64,000 nt of DNA from assembly GCA_020081605.1 (NCBI GenBank), contig JAHREC010000009.1, positions 1,302,001 through 1,366,000 on the forward strand, given 5' to 3'. A program made the translations under genes and the position numbers. This DNA comes from Albifimbria verrucaria. Taxonomy: Eukaryota; Ascomycota; Sordariomycetes; Hypocreales; Stachybotryaceae. The notes under the pieces were generated by a model. The model did not search any database. It was not told the origin of the DNA and saw only the letters and a program-made list of their open reading frames with translations. Shown here in pieces: positions 47,857 to 60,216 of the stretch (positions within the stretch are counted from its first letter, which is position 1; the number at the start of each line of letters is the position of its first letter).

Positions 47857-50800
47857 TCATGCATCTTCAATGACAGGGGACTCTATCGACTGTCTAAGCG
47901 GGCTTGGTCGCGTATGACTATCTGACAGCTTTGTGCTCGTTCTCCTTGCATAACTACGCGTTTCAGTTCTAAAGCACTTCGATGCGTATATTTCGACAGT
48001 AATGGAAGTCCGTTTGACGCCTACGAATGATGCGCCTCTCTGTGGTGAGGGTGATACATCCGTAGTAATAGTGTCGGGCGTCGGTTCATAGGAGACATGC
48101 CAGTTCGAATCCGTGCTGGCGGAAGCATCATCTGGGGTCCCCTCGACGTCTTCCTCATCAGACATGGAGGCTTCCACATATTCTTCGGCTTGTTGCGCAG
48201 CGGAGGTGACTGCTTCTTGACTCTGTGCCCAGGCGGCTTGGATTACGGCGCCCAGTGCGACGGCGACTTCTCTCGCAACGCTGTTGCCCACAATCTTGAA
48301 TTGCTGCGCGGGCAAGCCTAAGATGACCTCATCGTCCCGAAAGCCTTGAGCACGGCGGGCCTCCATGATGGTGAGCACGCGGGGCTCGTGCCAGTGCATA
48401 GCACGGCCGCACTTTGCGTCTCCTGGGTGCATTTTGGTGGTTATGGTTTCTAGCAGGCGGTGCGGGTGCTGCCGCCCGTAGGCCTTTGATACTGCTTTCA
48501 TGGCGAAGGCTTTCGTCTCTACGGGAAACTCTTCGCGTTCACTGGGCGTGAGTACGCCGGAACCGGCTTTTTTCTGTCTGGTCCGAACCAGGCTTGGGCA
48601 AACGTGAATGCGAAAGGTCGTGTTGGGATAAGTGTCATCCGTGATCGTAGCGGTCTGGTAATTCCGATCGATATTCGATGGTCAGGAAATGGTACGCAGA
48701 TGTCTGGCTTTGCGTCGTATAAAGGAGGTAAATCTGCGGTTGCTTCTTCCGCGCTCACAAACTTGAACGGCGTGGCTACTGGCATGTCTCGTTCTGCCAT
48801 TGATTCACCATTAGGAAGTTTTCCCAAGCCCATACCTTTCGTGAACGCCGGGTGAGAGTGCGTCTGTTGTGGTTTGCCTGGGAGTTTCAAGCCCGGCGCT
48901 GCGATAATGAGGAAGACTCTGGAGCGCCGTTGCGGGAGCCGCAGCTGGAAGCATCCAGGAAGAAGAAGCGTGTCTGATAGCCAAGGCCGACCATGGCGCA
49001 GATGAGTTGACTGAAGACATCTTGGTCTCGATTGGAACGCTTCTGGACAATGCCAGGGACGTTTTCGAGAAGGGCGTATTTAGGTCGGTAGAGGTCGACG
49101 AATGAGGCGTAGGCGGCGACAAGAGACTGATTCTTTCTTTGGGCAATGGTTGTTTTATCGTTTGTTATTCGCGAGAACCCAGGGCAAGGGCTTCCTGCGG
49201 ATATGAAATCGACATCACCAATTCGTGGAACGTTCCTCGAGAACTTTGCTTGCATAGAAAGACTCTGCATGTCGTCGATAGCACCTAGAAATGGTCTTAC
49301 AACTGCTGGGTCAGCGTTCGCCATATATGTATGCAGTGCGGTAGCGTTGAAGTCGTTTGCCCATCGCATCTCCACGCCGCCACATTCTTCGAGTCCTCGA
49401 CCAAAGTTACCACCGCCGCAGAAGAGATCTAGGCCACGGAGTTTGGGTCTTTCGACCGTGGGATCAAAACCCTGTCGTAAAGTTGTCGGGATCGTTTGTA
49501 GTGGCAGGTATTCTAACCCGTCCGACACGTGAATCTCTTCGTGGGTGATGAAGAAGAAACCCCGACTCCATCGCGGTTATAAGGCACAGGAACCTCTTCG
49601 TTAGGGTCGAAGAAACGCACAGAACACGTTCCCAGAATTCGCTTGCTTCTCACTTCAACCAGTTGATTGGTATATACAAGCTCGTTTGGGCGAGCGGACT
49701 GGCTGGCGGCTGGATCGCAGCTTTGTCGACGAAGTAGCCTGCGTAACCGATAGAAGAGCTTGTCATTTTCCCTAAACGAGCAAACTACTTCGCAAGGTTC
49801 CGAGATGGAGCTCTTGGTGTCAATGTGGACCAGAACTGTGTCGCCACTGATATGATCCGGCAAGGCGGCCTGAGGATTTATGTGTACGCAGGACCGATGT
49901 GTTTCTTTCAGCGCCGTCCAACTGCGCTCTTCAGACAAGTATATCTGCCTGCAGAAAAACTCAGCCTGTGTGGAAGGGTGCTTCCAAACTCAACGCTATG
50001 GACACCAAGAATTTCGTTCTCTTTAATCTTGGGGTTTCGGCACAAGAGCAGTGGTCCGAAAGGAACAGTTCGTTGTGCCATGGGTATTTCATGATTCCAC
50101 ACAGGGTATCTACAGGGCGGTAGTACCAGATGACATCAAAACTTCGTCTTCCCTTTGAGTCTTTGTGAACTTTGAGAACAAGGCCGAACCAGCGGTCCAC
50201 ATCGGTGAATCCTGCGGGAACCTCGCGTTGCCAAGAAGTCCCTGATGTGGCAGCGTCCCGAGGTGTTGATATAGTATCACCCGGCTTGATGTCGAGCACA
50301 CTAGTCGGAGTAGAGCTAATTGCTCCTGGGGGCTTGGAGTTTCCCCAGCTCCATGTACGCACGATATTGTCTCGCAATCGCTGCGCCTCGCTATGCAGAT
50401 GTGTCGGCTGTAGACAATCACCAAAGGGAGGTGGCTGAACGCATCGAAGATGTAACGAGTGACGATGGTATGAGGAAGATTTGTCACTGGTTTGGCAGAT
50501 GGCTTATACTGCACAAAATCCCAGACTTCTGCCCAAATAGCATGCCGGAGAGCACGGTGGTGTCCCAGCACGCCAATAACCTCTTTGTGCAAGAACGAAA
50601 TGTTTGCTACTATCGACGATCGAAAATCAGAGCTGGGGTGCTCAGCGACCCACGCATCGAAACTTGGTGCGCCTTTGTGGGTTTTGCGGAGCCAATTCGC
50701 AAACATGCTGCGGAAATGATGGATAGTAACACTTCGGTTTCCTCGTCCCATGACCATGAGAAAGTCCACAAAATGTTTTGCTAGATCGGCAACCCATAAG

Positions 50801-51656
50801 AAGGGCCTGTAGAACCGCACATATTCCACCGCTGGTTGGCGAAGTTTGTAAAATATATTTCGCGAATGACTCATCTCTGATGATATCCAAATGTTGCCTC
50901 GGACTGTATGTTTCGAGACCGACCCATGGTTTCCGATGGGTAATGCGATAATGGGTACCCTCTTGACGTAGAGTTTTGTGTCGCCGCTACTGAGAACGCC
51001 GTTGAAGAAATAGTTTCTATGGCCAAATCTGGTGTCTAGTTGATTGAGAGAGGTCATTTCGAAAGAAGTTTTGTGAGAGTCGCGATAGACTGCAAAGTCG
51101 TCTAGGTGGTACTCTGTAAACTCGGGTGAATGTAATGACATGGCAGCGTTTGTTGTCACGCGTGACAATGTCTCCAATGCCACTTTCTCGGACACGATAG
51201 GAAGTCCTGGGTCAAAAGGTTCAAAACATGATCGCGGGTTGAGTAGGGTAGAGGCGTGTAACTCCACCGTCAGGCGCGTTGAGGTTGGGGCATTGCGCTC
51301 GTCGACGACAGCAACTGAAGAGTTAACAGAGGCATCTCCTGACTCCTCGAGTATGGTAGGCGAGCACTCTGCTGACTCGTATAAGAACGGAGTTTCATCT
51401 GGACCTTGTTCGTAGGATTCCACGGGCGTGCTCCCTTCCGTCCCATCTAGCTGCCAGATCGATGCGCTTTGAAACGGCGTGTCATCGTGCTCCTTGCGCA
51501 ACCCTTGACTGTCATGTGGTTCAACGTGCAACGGCACAACAAGCCTGCCCGCTATACTATCCATGGTCACCTGGTCTAGAGTCAGCGTTGCATATCTGAG
51601 TGACTGGTTGTAAAGGGACTTACCGCGCGCTCGCTGAATCGGATCCCATCGCTCAT
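47857..51656 (-). CDS. dim-2: DNA (cytosine-5) methyltransferase DIM-2
   Basis: Cytosine methyltransferase that in Neurospora acts downstream of H3K9 methylation and HP1 at RIP-mutated DNA (family knowledge). Exon 1 is 51624-51656 (MSDGIRFSERA), followed by a 53 nt intron and one long exon, 47857-51570; restored length is about 1,250 aa. The N-terminal half contains BAH-type regions around residues 436-540 (VLDIKPGDTI ... FDVIWYYRPVDTL, MKYPWHNELFLSDHC) and 575-690. The catalytic domain starts near 730: motif I LDLFCGGGNFG, motif IV GSPCPGFSR with the catalytic Cys, motif VI LLENVPG, motif VIII QRRSRVFLI, and motif X QQFKIVGNSVAREVAVALG. The intact ENV argues for DIM-2, because RID/Masc1 proteins replace it (EQT/EET). 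Six missing bases, for example at 49560-49563, 48934-48936 and 48568-48573, restore one frame. Confidence 0.94.
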
Positions 51657-52401
51657 GAGTCCCAGGGCGTCATGTTAAAATCAAGCTTAGTAAAGCGTTA
51701 TGAGACGTGTTGTAGAAGAAAAACACAAAATCCATGAAACACAGATTTAACAAACAGCCTAAAAAAACAGAATGGGGAATACAGAAAGGTGAAGTGTAAG
51801 TGAAGGTGTCTAAGTAAGTAGGTATGAGAACGGAGCTCGAAATCAAAATAGCATCTTGCTGCAAGGGTGGAGCCCCACTAACAATTAAGAACCTCCCTCC
51901 CCTTGTTCAATGGCAGAGCAGTTTTTGGCTGTAAGAGAAATGCTACCGTATTGCACCGGTAAAATATCTAATAAATTGTGCATCTTATCACTTTTTACAT
52001 ACTGTTGTAGGTGGTGGCCAAGGTACCGGTAGCATCTCGGCACGTGCCTAACAACTACATCTACACATACGCAACACCGACGCGCATTGGCGGGTTATAA
52101 CGAACAAAGAGTTCTATGCCTTTGTCATGGCTCGCATGGTTCCCCGGATCAGTCTTCAGATACCCTTGTCGCCCAAGGTTAACAAAAAACACAATTATCT
52201 TGGCGTAATTTCATGCTCAAATACCGTTTATATCTTGCCTCTGGCAAAACTAATGTACGCCTGGGAAGGCCCAGCCGATCGACTAAATACAGGGATATCT
52301 TCTCTTGTGTCCATGCCCAATCCAGAACTCCTTTCCTCTATGCGATAGCTTTCGTAACCCATGATGCTGTCATTTCCCATCTCCGCTCCCAGAGCTGCCA
52401 A
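51657..52401. other. Intergenic: DIM-2 promoter and SLD2 downstream flank
   Basis: No gene supported. AT-rich around 51680-51800. Both neighbours are on the minus strand. Confidence 0.6.
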
Positions 52402-53876
52402 CTACCGTCTCCTCCTGAATCTGCTGTTGTACCCAGGGCCACCCTTGGCTCCGTTCTGGCGCAGCTTCAGCCTGTGGAAGTTTGCATGCGCCAGCTCGTT
52501 GACCTTTCTTGCCACCTTCTTCACTGTGCCCTCCTTCTTTGGCGCCTTTGAGGATGTCGCAGCCTTTGTCTTTGCGCCACGGGCTGGGGCTTCATCGAAT
52601 TCGAATCGGAGCTCAGATTAGCAGCTTCAAAGTCGGCGTCGCCAACCCCAGCCTGCGTTTCGGGAACCACATCTCCATCATCTTCATCTTCAGCCACATT
52701 GCCGGCTGGATTAGCTGGGCGCTTAGTTATGGTGGGTCGGATGTTGACTCGTCTCGTAGTGCGCTTCTGTCCCTTCTTCTTGAAGACCCTAAGAGGGTTT
52801 CCATTGCGGTCCAGTTGTTCTTCATCTGGACTGTCATATATGGCCTCATCGTCGAATCCACCCAGGGAAGTGATCGTTGCTGGCTGTCGTCGACAAGCAC
52901 GTCATCGGCCTTTTGGGAGGTGGCTTCGGTCGAGGCTCACCCGCTAGCTCCCTCTCCATCTCAAGCATTGCGTCCATCTCCTCATCCAGCTCGTCCTCTT
53001 CCGTCTTGCGAAGGCTGGCGACAATCTCACTGAGACCACGCGCAAAAGGCTTCCGTGGTAACCTCAAGGGAGCAGGAGCATCAAATTTGCCGTTCTCATC
53101 CAACGCTGGTAGTGAATGTCTTTTGAGGAAAGAAGGCGTGTCGAAGTGAAGCTTTGATACCGAAGTTGGTGTCTTCATCAGAGAGTTGTCGTTGCGATTC
53201 TTCAATGGCGTCAGGAAGGTATCTCGTCTCGGTCGTTTGCTCGCCGAAACCGGTGTTCGGCCCAAGCTCTGGGCAAAGCTGTCGTCGTGTGGACTTTTAC
53301 GCTTACTAGGCGTTGCGTCAAATCTGCCCCGACTCGTTGGTCTCTCTTCCGTCTTCTTGGAAGGTGTGCCCAGCTCCTTCTCCACCAAAAGATCGAACAA
53401 GCCAAGGACACAACCGTCACGCTGGGGTGTTGGGCCAAGAGACGTGATGGGGGTCGGGCTAAAGAGCTTCCGCGATATGGCGGGCGTGTTCATGAGGTCG
53501 TCGTTCTGCATCCGATCCTTGGATGGAGTCTCGAGATGTTTGACTCGCTTCATTGGTGTTTCGACGGGAGGAGGAGGAGGAGGAGGATCGGATCTGCGCT
53601 TCTTTGGTTGCGAGTCGACATCGGGAGGTGGGATCTTTCCGGCCAGAATATCTCGGACCTTGTTGTATTCCTTATACTTCTGGGCTATTTCTCTGTCAGC
53701 ATGGAAGGCTTCGTGGTTCACTAAGGACACCTACCAATGTCGACATTGCGCTTGATGTCGTCTCTGCCAGGCTTCTTGCCGTCGTGTGATTGTGCCCACT
53801 CGGTTTCCCATTTCTTGAGATCGGCACGTAACTCAGTAGACTTGGCCGCATACTGGGCCTTCACGGTGTCGTCCAT
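52402..53876 (-). CDS. SLD2: DNA replication initiation regulator Sld2 (Drc1)
   Basis: Sld2 is phosphorylated by S-phase CDK and then binds Dpb11, helping load Cdc45/GINS at origins (yeast knowledge). Exons are 53735-53876 and 52402-53684, with a 50 nt intron; restored length is 475 aa. The conserved N-terminus ELRADLKKWETEWAQSHDGK, then PGRDDIKRNVDIAQKYKEYN, is the Sld2 family signature. Residues about 70-220 carry many SP/TP sites: VETPMKR, LETPSKD, MNTPAIS, FSPTPI, GPTPQRD, GTPSKK, ATPSKRKSP, GRTPVSAS, LTPLKNR, MKTPTS and FDTPSF. The C-terminal part is basic and ends VKKVARKVNELAHANFHRLK, then GYNSRFRRRR. Three missing bases are needed, one of them near 52858 (giving SLPWVGFDDEA). CDK control is inferred from the site cluster. 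Confidence 0.93.
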
Positions 53877-54751
53877 TTTCACAGCGTGTAGTTCATGTAA
53901 GTATGTCGAGCAATGATGTCAAGAAAGTAAGTAGGTGGGAGGTACTTGTAAGTATGTGGTTGCTGTGCTGCGATATGGAACATTTTAGCTGCTGGAGTGG
54001 GGACAGACGCGCTGGGACGCGTTCATGGTATTAAATGGAAACGCGACTTTCCAGCGCCCCACGTCATTGGATTTTAGCAGCAGTGGGGCCCTCGCCTCTA
54101 TCCGTTCAACCGTCCCTGAGAAACAGCGTCTTACGTGACGCTAATTACAGTCTCAGAGCTCCGAGGGACCTGTCAAGCCCTGTTTAGCGTGAAGGATTGA
54201 GCAGGGCAGAAGTCATGGTGTAATTGAAATTGTTTTACTGGTAGAGGTATTGCTCCAGTTTATTTGGGCTCTAATACAGAGTATATCATCTAGAACTATG
54301 GTGACGATCTTGCTAAAGGCTCCACAAGCACCTCGGGCTTGTCATGATCTCACATCCTTTCGTGAGGATCGCGGTTTGTTGCCTCGTATCCTATCCTAAA
54401 TACTCGATGTTTCTGCTTCCTCCTCGTCTTGGGCTCTTTCTGACCTCGACTCGGCGGCAATGGTTTCCCTTGACCCGTGGCCAGCCTTGATAAAGACTCA
54501 TAACAGGGGAGCCGCGCCTTGGTCCTGTTGGGCTTCTTAGTGCCATGATCCGCCGCGTGGACGAGGCAAGTTCCCGATGAGTTCAAAGATCGTCTCCACC
54601 GAATTGCACAGACAAGCCAACATGACAAAAGTCTCTTGTTGGCCGCCGAATACACCAAGGTCTGCGGCGAGCTGTTCGAACCATCGCAACCGCCTTCGTG
54701 AAGCGACATCTTGAGTTTCACCCTAAACCCAAAGATTTTATATGCGATTCA
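53877..54751. other. Intergenic: SLD2 promoter and SPC34 downstream flank
   Basis: No gene supported. Overlapping short frames without domains. Confidence 0.6.
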
Positions 54752-55561
54752 TCACATATTCATCAATCCTCCCAGGTCCTTCTCCATCGCCCTCAATCTC
54801 GCTTGCAACTCCCTCTTCTTCGCTTCCAGCTCCCTGGCCTCCTCTTCCTCCCTGCGCAAATCCTCTTCCGTCCAAATCTCCGTACCGTCACCGCCTTCTT
54901 CCTCTTCCTCCTCTTCCTCTTCATCGTCCATCCAATCTTTGTTCATGCTTGCCAGTTGCTCCGCTTGTCCTGCTACCTTGGCTTCGTAGTAAGCGGCTGT
55001 GTTCTTGCCATTGCGGTGCTTGTTTCGTAGCACGGCGATGCGCTCGCGCGCGCCTGGTAGCTCGTACACGCCACAGAGTTTCTCTGCACCGCGTAAAAGC
55101 ACTTCGACATCCACGTCGCCTTTGCGATCGGCCTCGGCGCGGCGTAGGCGCTCGTGCATTTCACCGCCCAGCACAGCCGCGACGGCGGTGTGACGCCGGG
55201 GATGGGCTGCTCCTCGCGTCGGTGGACCCGTTGTTACCTCTCCTGATGCCACATTAAAGACTGTCTGGCGACGGTTAGTGGGTTTGGATTCGGCCTCGGC
55301 CGGTTTGCTGCTCGTGGCGGCTGGCGGGGGTGGCGGAGGGACGGAGAAGAGAGCGCGTTCGTGGGCTTCGGTGTCGCGAATGAGAGATGTGATGTCGTGG
55401 TTTGATAGGAGGGCATTTGTGAAGATTTTGGGAGGTGGGAATCTGCAATCAAGTTTCAGTGCTGCTCAATAGAATTGCGACGTCAGATCATCCTACGGTA
55501 GTGATTCAATGCCTTGGCATGAATAGTTGATTTGCTCTAAATGAGCAGCGAGCAACGACAT
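54752..55561 (-). CDS. SPC34: DASH/Dam1 complex subunit Spc34
   Basis: Subunit of the fungal DASH ring that couples kinetochores to microtubule plus ends (family knowledge). Exons are 55497-55561 and 54752-55442, with a 54 nt intron; the protein is 251 aa and needs no frame correction. The N-terminus MSLLAAHLEQINYSCQGIES continues across the intron into LPFPPPKIFTNALLSNHDIT and SLIRDTEAHERALFSVPPP. After a Pro/Ala/Ser linker come RRQTVFNVASGEVTTGPPT, HTAVAAVLGGEMHERLRRAE and KGDVDVEVLLRGAEKLCGVY. The C-terminus is a strongly charged coiled coil (EEDLRREEEEARELEAKKRE), preceded by an acidic run of nine Glu. Its start codon lies close to AT-rich intergenic DNA on the right. Confidence 0.93.
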
Positions 55562-58500
55562 GATGGGACTATGCTCTGCCGTATGTAACGAATGTCAAGT
55601 AATTGATAAGGTGCTATTACTTGAAGACGGTTCACGGTCGGGGTTTCATGCACGGATTGGTGACTCGTAGCCCAGAGCTTTGAAGTTGTAGATGTTGTTT
55701 AGTTTACCATGGAATACAATTACGCGATAGTGGGACAAGATCGAGCTGATAAGATTACCGTCCAGCAACCCCGCCATGAGCTTTAGTGTTAGTTAGTAGT
55801 AGGTAGCGAGGCCTTGGTAGACAACACCACACTGCCATTGAGATCGATCGCTCTAACGCGATGAACCAATATCTATATAATATAAGATAAACAAACAAAC
55901 AAATAAACAAATAGATAGATATTAGCAATCTAATACAGATTCGAATTTACACTGTCATGGCTTTTGAGAAGTCCCAGCAACAGGACAACGTCTGCAGTAT
56001 TACACTCTCGAGATTGGGTACGTACTGCTTACCACACTCTCACAAGGCTGAACCGAGAGGTATCAATATACTTCGCTACAAGCCCAACTTTTAGCAAAAA
56101 GCCAAACCAAGCTCACGTATCCTGGTTGTTCCAACTTCATCACTTTAGCAGATCAAATCATCCCAACGGATTTGACAACTCACACACAGCCTATCCAGCT
56201 GCCACTACGTACTCCTCCACAGGTTTCATCGCCACGAGCTTGCATCGCCAAGAGTGCCACTGAGTGACATCTCTCTGCAAAGAGGTTGTTCATGCTCATC
56301 TCAGCAAGCTCGGCGTCATTCTACATGCACGACGTATTTATCAGCTGCGACACCTTATCATCATGCAGCCATGCAGCGTCCCGGGCTTGCTCGTGGGTTC
56401 CGCCATCTCGGGCACGACACTGCTTCCCAACACAGTGGCGTGGCCGGGGCTTGAGGCTTGGGTCGTTGGTTGTGTGACGTTGCCTTCGAACTTTGCACCC
56501 CAAAACAGAGTCGCACGGCCTGCTCCCGGTGAGAACTGGGTCTCCTACTGGACTACATCTCATCTGTCGATGGCGAAGCATGAGGGTCACGGTTGCCGGA
56601 TGGCAAACATGTCAGACCACATGGCAATACCCTGGGGATGCATCCAACTTCGGAACGGGCCAGATCAAACCTTGGAACAGGCAAGGCGCGACAGCTGAGA
56701 GCGTTGGGACCGCGCACGCGGGATTAATATTGCGAGCAGCAAAAGTCCAATTGCCCTTTATGCAAGACGTTGCCGGCCCGCAGCTGCGGATGCTGGAACC
56801 GTTACAGCAGGATGTGATCGCTACTGGGTCCTGTTAGTGTTGGCGTTGGCGTCGAAGCCCACTCTATCGCTACTGCAGGCCTGCCTGTCCCGATGCCCAC
56901 ACCATCTTCCTCATCCTTTCGGCCTCCAACCGCCACCTATAAATGGAAAGCTTGTCCGAACGGGCCGCCTGCCTAGTGTCAGTCAGCCTAGCAGAGAGAT
57001 AAGTCTAACGGCCAGAAGGAGAAGGAGAGTGCGTGTGTTCATGATGGTGGCGACCGACCACTCCGCAAGAGCCACGGTCGTTTTTGACAACGCATTCAGC
57101 AACAGTGACAACGAGACCAGTCCAACCAAGCAAGGCAGGGCCAGGTAGGAGTCATAGGCGGGCAAACACCCCCTGGATGCGCGCATTCAAACCACGTCCT
57201 TTCCAAGATGGAAAATTTTTTATTTCCTCTGGTCCAACCGCATTCTCCTCCTGCCACTGGTTGGGAGGGAGTGGGTTTGCTGGGGTTTGTGGATGTGGAT
57301 GGATGCCCGTGTTGTCGGAGGAGCATTGCTGCCCAAACCGGCCCACGACGCACACGACCGACCCTGCTGCAGACGCCGGCGCTGATGAGAGGCTGATCCG
57401 TAACGCGCTGTGCTATGCAGCTTCTAGTTGTTTCTGCGTGGCCCTTTTTCCGATGCCTTCTTCATTAGGGCAGGCCTGTGATTAGGATTATTATTATTTA
57501 TTTTGGTGCGTGTGTGCGTTGCGAGTATGCGATTGAAGGGGGTGACGGGATGGTGATATAAGACTGTGCGACGGCGCTGTGAGACTCGCAGCGGATGCGA
57601 AGTCAACCTGGCACATGATTCTTTCGAGTTTCTGCGCCTCTCTCCCTTCCTCTAGATCGACCTACGACAGCGCACTGCTGCCCCTTCTATCTTAGCCCTT
57701 GGAAATTCGGGGTCCCTTGTCTCGCAACCGCATCTCTATCGGCTCCAGATTCTGGCCGCCGACCAACTGACTTACTCGTATCTGGACTCTCTCAGGACAT
57801 TTGGGGGACCCAAACAAAGAAGAACACCGTGAGGATAACCGGAGACTGGATCCGACGCACCTCAGTATCTGAGACACCAAGCCATATATTACCCGGGTTT
57901 TAGCTCTCCGTGGCGGGCTTCTTTCTGGTTCCGGTTTATTGTCCATCCCCGGCCTTTTGGAGCCTTGTTCTGTCTTTTTCCTTTCTTTGCAGTGCCTACC
58001 TACCGGACGGACCTGTTGTGGACTCTGGCCTCGCCCTCCCTCCCTGTTACCTGCAGGCCCTCTCTCTCTCTTCTCTCCGCCAAGCCACTCCTGGTTGGGA
58101 ACACGCAATAGCACCGTTTGGTGAGGTAAGGTAGTCTCTACCTTTCGACTACAGCACATACAGCCTGGTCTGCTCTGTCTGCCCTGTCTTGCCCTGCCGT
58201 ACACTACTAGGTTGGTCCACTCAGCGGGAACAAGATCGCAGATCCCGCAGTGGGAACGTCGCTTATTACATACCGCCGACTACTCTTCGCCTTCTCTCTG
58301 CCTTCTGTTTATTACAATTGCCATCTCCTCTCTCGCCGTCTCACCCCTCCTTTTTCTTGATCCTGCTGCTGCTGCTTATCTGCTGCAACTCGCACCATAC
58401 TCACCTTTCGAGGCGCAATTCAATTCTGCCTCTCCCACCTATCCTCTCCGACGATACCGACACCCAAGGAAAGCCGTCCCCATTTGCCCTTCCTGGTGTC

Positions 58501-59177
58501 GACGGCACCTCCAAGGACAATCCCGGCTCGTCAGTGTGTCTCGCCGCTTGTGTCTTGCAGACTCCCCACCCCACTCAGCAACCCCCGGTTAGACACTATC
58601 ATGATCTCGAAACCACAAAGTCGCATACCATCGTCTCCTCGTCGGAGATTCCTGCTCGGGGTGTTGACTCCTTGACTTTCTACATTCTCCGCGTGTCCCG
58701 CCTTCCGTGCTGAAGCTTGACCGTCTCAACCACAACGCTTACTGGGCCTCACCGTCTCAACTCCAACGTTGCTTTGCATCGTGTAGGAGCGCAACCCTCC
58801 ACCGCCGCAGCACCGCACCGCACCTCACACCCCACAGCGGCTTTTCCCCAGTCCAGTCTATTCTGTACTCGGGCGTTTTGAAGTCCCTTGTCTTGTCTCG
58901 TCTCCTCCCTCTCCATACGCGCACGCATTAGCATTACCGTCCACCTCTATATTCCCCCACACGTCAGGGAGCGAGCGTCTGTCGATTCGACAAAGGATCA
59001 TCGGTCCCAGAAACCGACGATCCACCACGTTTTTTTCCTCGGGGCTGATTTATTTCTCCCCTTACAAGAGGAAGCAAGAAAAGCATACCCGACCCATACG
59101 TTTATTGCTATTATTATCACCAACACCACTGTTCATTTTTTTCTCATTGCAACGCGAGGATCAAAACCATTCCCACC
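55562..59177. other. Intergenic: SPC34 promoter to the acidic-protein leader
   Basis: No gene supported over 3.6 kb. An AT-rich stretch at 55868-55923 is bounded by a perfect inverted repeat (AATATCTAT at 55868-55876, ATAGATATT at 55915-55923). The right third (about 57900-59177) is pyrimidine-rich, as expected for a long promoter and 5' leader of the plus-strand gene at 59178. Confidence 0.55.
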
Positions 59178-60216
59178 ATGGCCAGGCGGAAGAGCCTCCG
59201 GCGGCGTCCGTCCACGCCCAACCTCAGGCTCCATCAGAACCACACCGCCGACCCAGCGTCACCGCCTGAGACCCCTACTCATTCGCCGTTGGTGTCTCGC
59301 AAAATCAGCCTGAAGCCACGGCATCAACCGCCCTTCTTCGACTTCTCTCAGCCATTGACCCAGGACCCTAGCATTAAGCCCGTTGGCAATGGTCATCAAT
59401 TCAGTTACCAACCCGCTCTCGCCGCCGATCAATTGAGTCCCCGCTCCTCCTCCTCATCCTCGTCTCCACCTGCGGACTCGGCCGACGACAACCTCACCGA
59501 GAGTGCCAGCATAGGCAGCCTGCCCAACTCATCGGGCCAGGACCACTCCGTCGACGATGTCTCAATAGGTGACGATGACGACGATGACGACGAGGAAGAT
59601 TCTGAATCTGATTCCGATCAGTCTGAAGCGGGAACCTCGGCGATAAGACTTCCGTGCATGTCAAGGTGACGACAACCTTCGTTTGTGATTTTACAATTGA
59701 GGACATTGGTCCGCATGACACTGGTCACGAAGGTCTCGAGGTCTTGTACCCCACCGAGATTGAGTCCAATCGCAGTCGGTCTCGCTCACGTCATAACGAC
59801 CACTTGGACACCATGATGATGCAGGACCTCAAAACCTCAATTGCAGTGCTGAGGCATCCGACAATGATGTCGCGGCCGACCCAGAGGAGGAGGCCTTCCT
59901 CAGGCGACAGCAGGAGCTCAAGCGGATCAGAAGGGTGAGCATGTCCAGTAGCTTCGGCAAGAGAACGCACAGCGAGCTCAGCGACTCCGACGACGACGTC
60001 GGTAGCTTCCTCGACGTCAATGAAATGGGCTCAAGCGCCCGGCGCATGCGCAAACGGCTGCATCGCGGAAGCCTACTATTTCAGGATCCGCCCGCGCCCC
60101 GCATCGACGAGCTTGACGAACCCGATTCCAGCGAAGACGAGTTCATCGCCGAGCAGTCGCTCGCTGCCGAGCTGCCATATTGGACGATGGAAATCATGGA
60201 GGTCGACTCGAGTTGA
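59178..60216 (+). CDS. Acidic, low-complexity protein of unknown function
   Basis: I do not recognise this gene. No intron is needed; restored length is 346 aa. The N-terminus is very basic (MARRKSLRRRPSTPNLRLHQ) and may be a nuclear signal. Then follow a Pro/Ser-rich stretch, a poly-Ser run (about 10 of 11 residues), an Asp/Glu block (DDDDDDDEEDSESDSDQSE) and a more ordered segment TTTFVCDFTIEDIGPHDTGH. The C-terminal third reads FLRRQQELKRIRRVSM, FGKRTHSELSDSDDDVGSF, RRMRKRLHRGSLLFQDPPAP and ELPYWTMEIMEVDSS at the end. Two one-base additions, near 59647 and 59835, join the three frames and make the length divisible by three. The long CT-rich leader and alternation of basic and acidic blocks suggest a regulated nuclear protein, but this is inference. 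Confidence 0.75.

Noticed and set aside
48103..48112. tRNA B-box-like GTTCGAATCC
   Set aside because: It lies inside the DIM-2 coding sequence and no cloverleaf could be folded around it.
47857..51656. RID (RIP-defective/Masc1 type) instead of DIM-2
   Set aside because: The ENV tripeptide of motif VI is present and BAH-type regions precede the catalytic domain, both arguing for DIM-2.
55868..55923. AT-rich inverted repeat as a transposon end
   Set aside because: Only nine paired bases, no target duplication and no transposase fragment nearby; more likely chance in AT-rich intergenic DNA.
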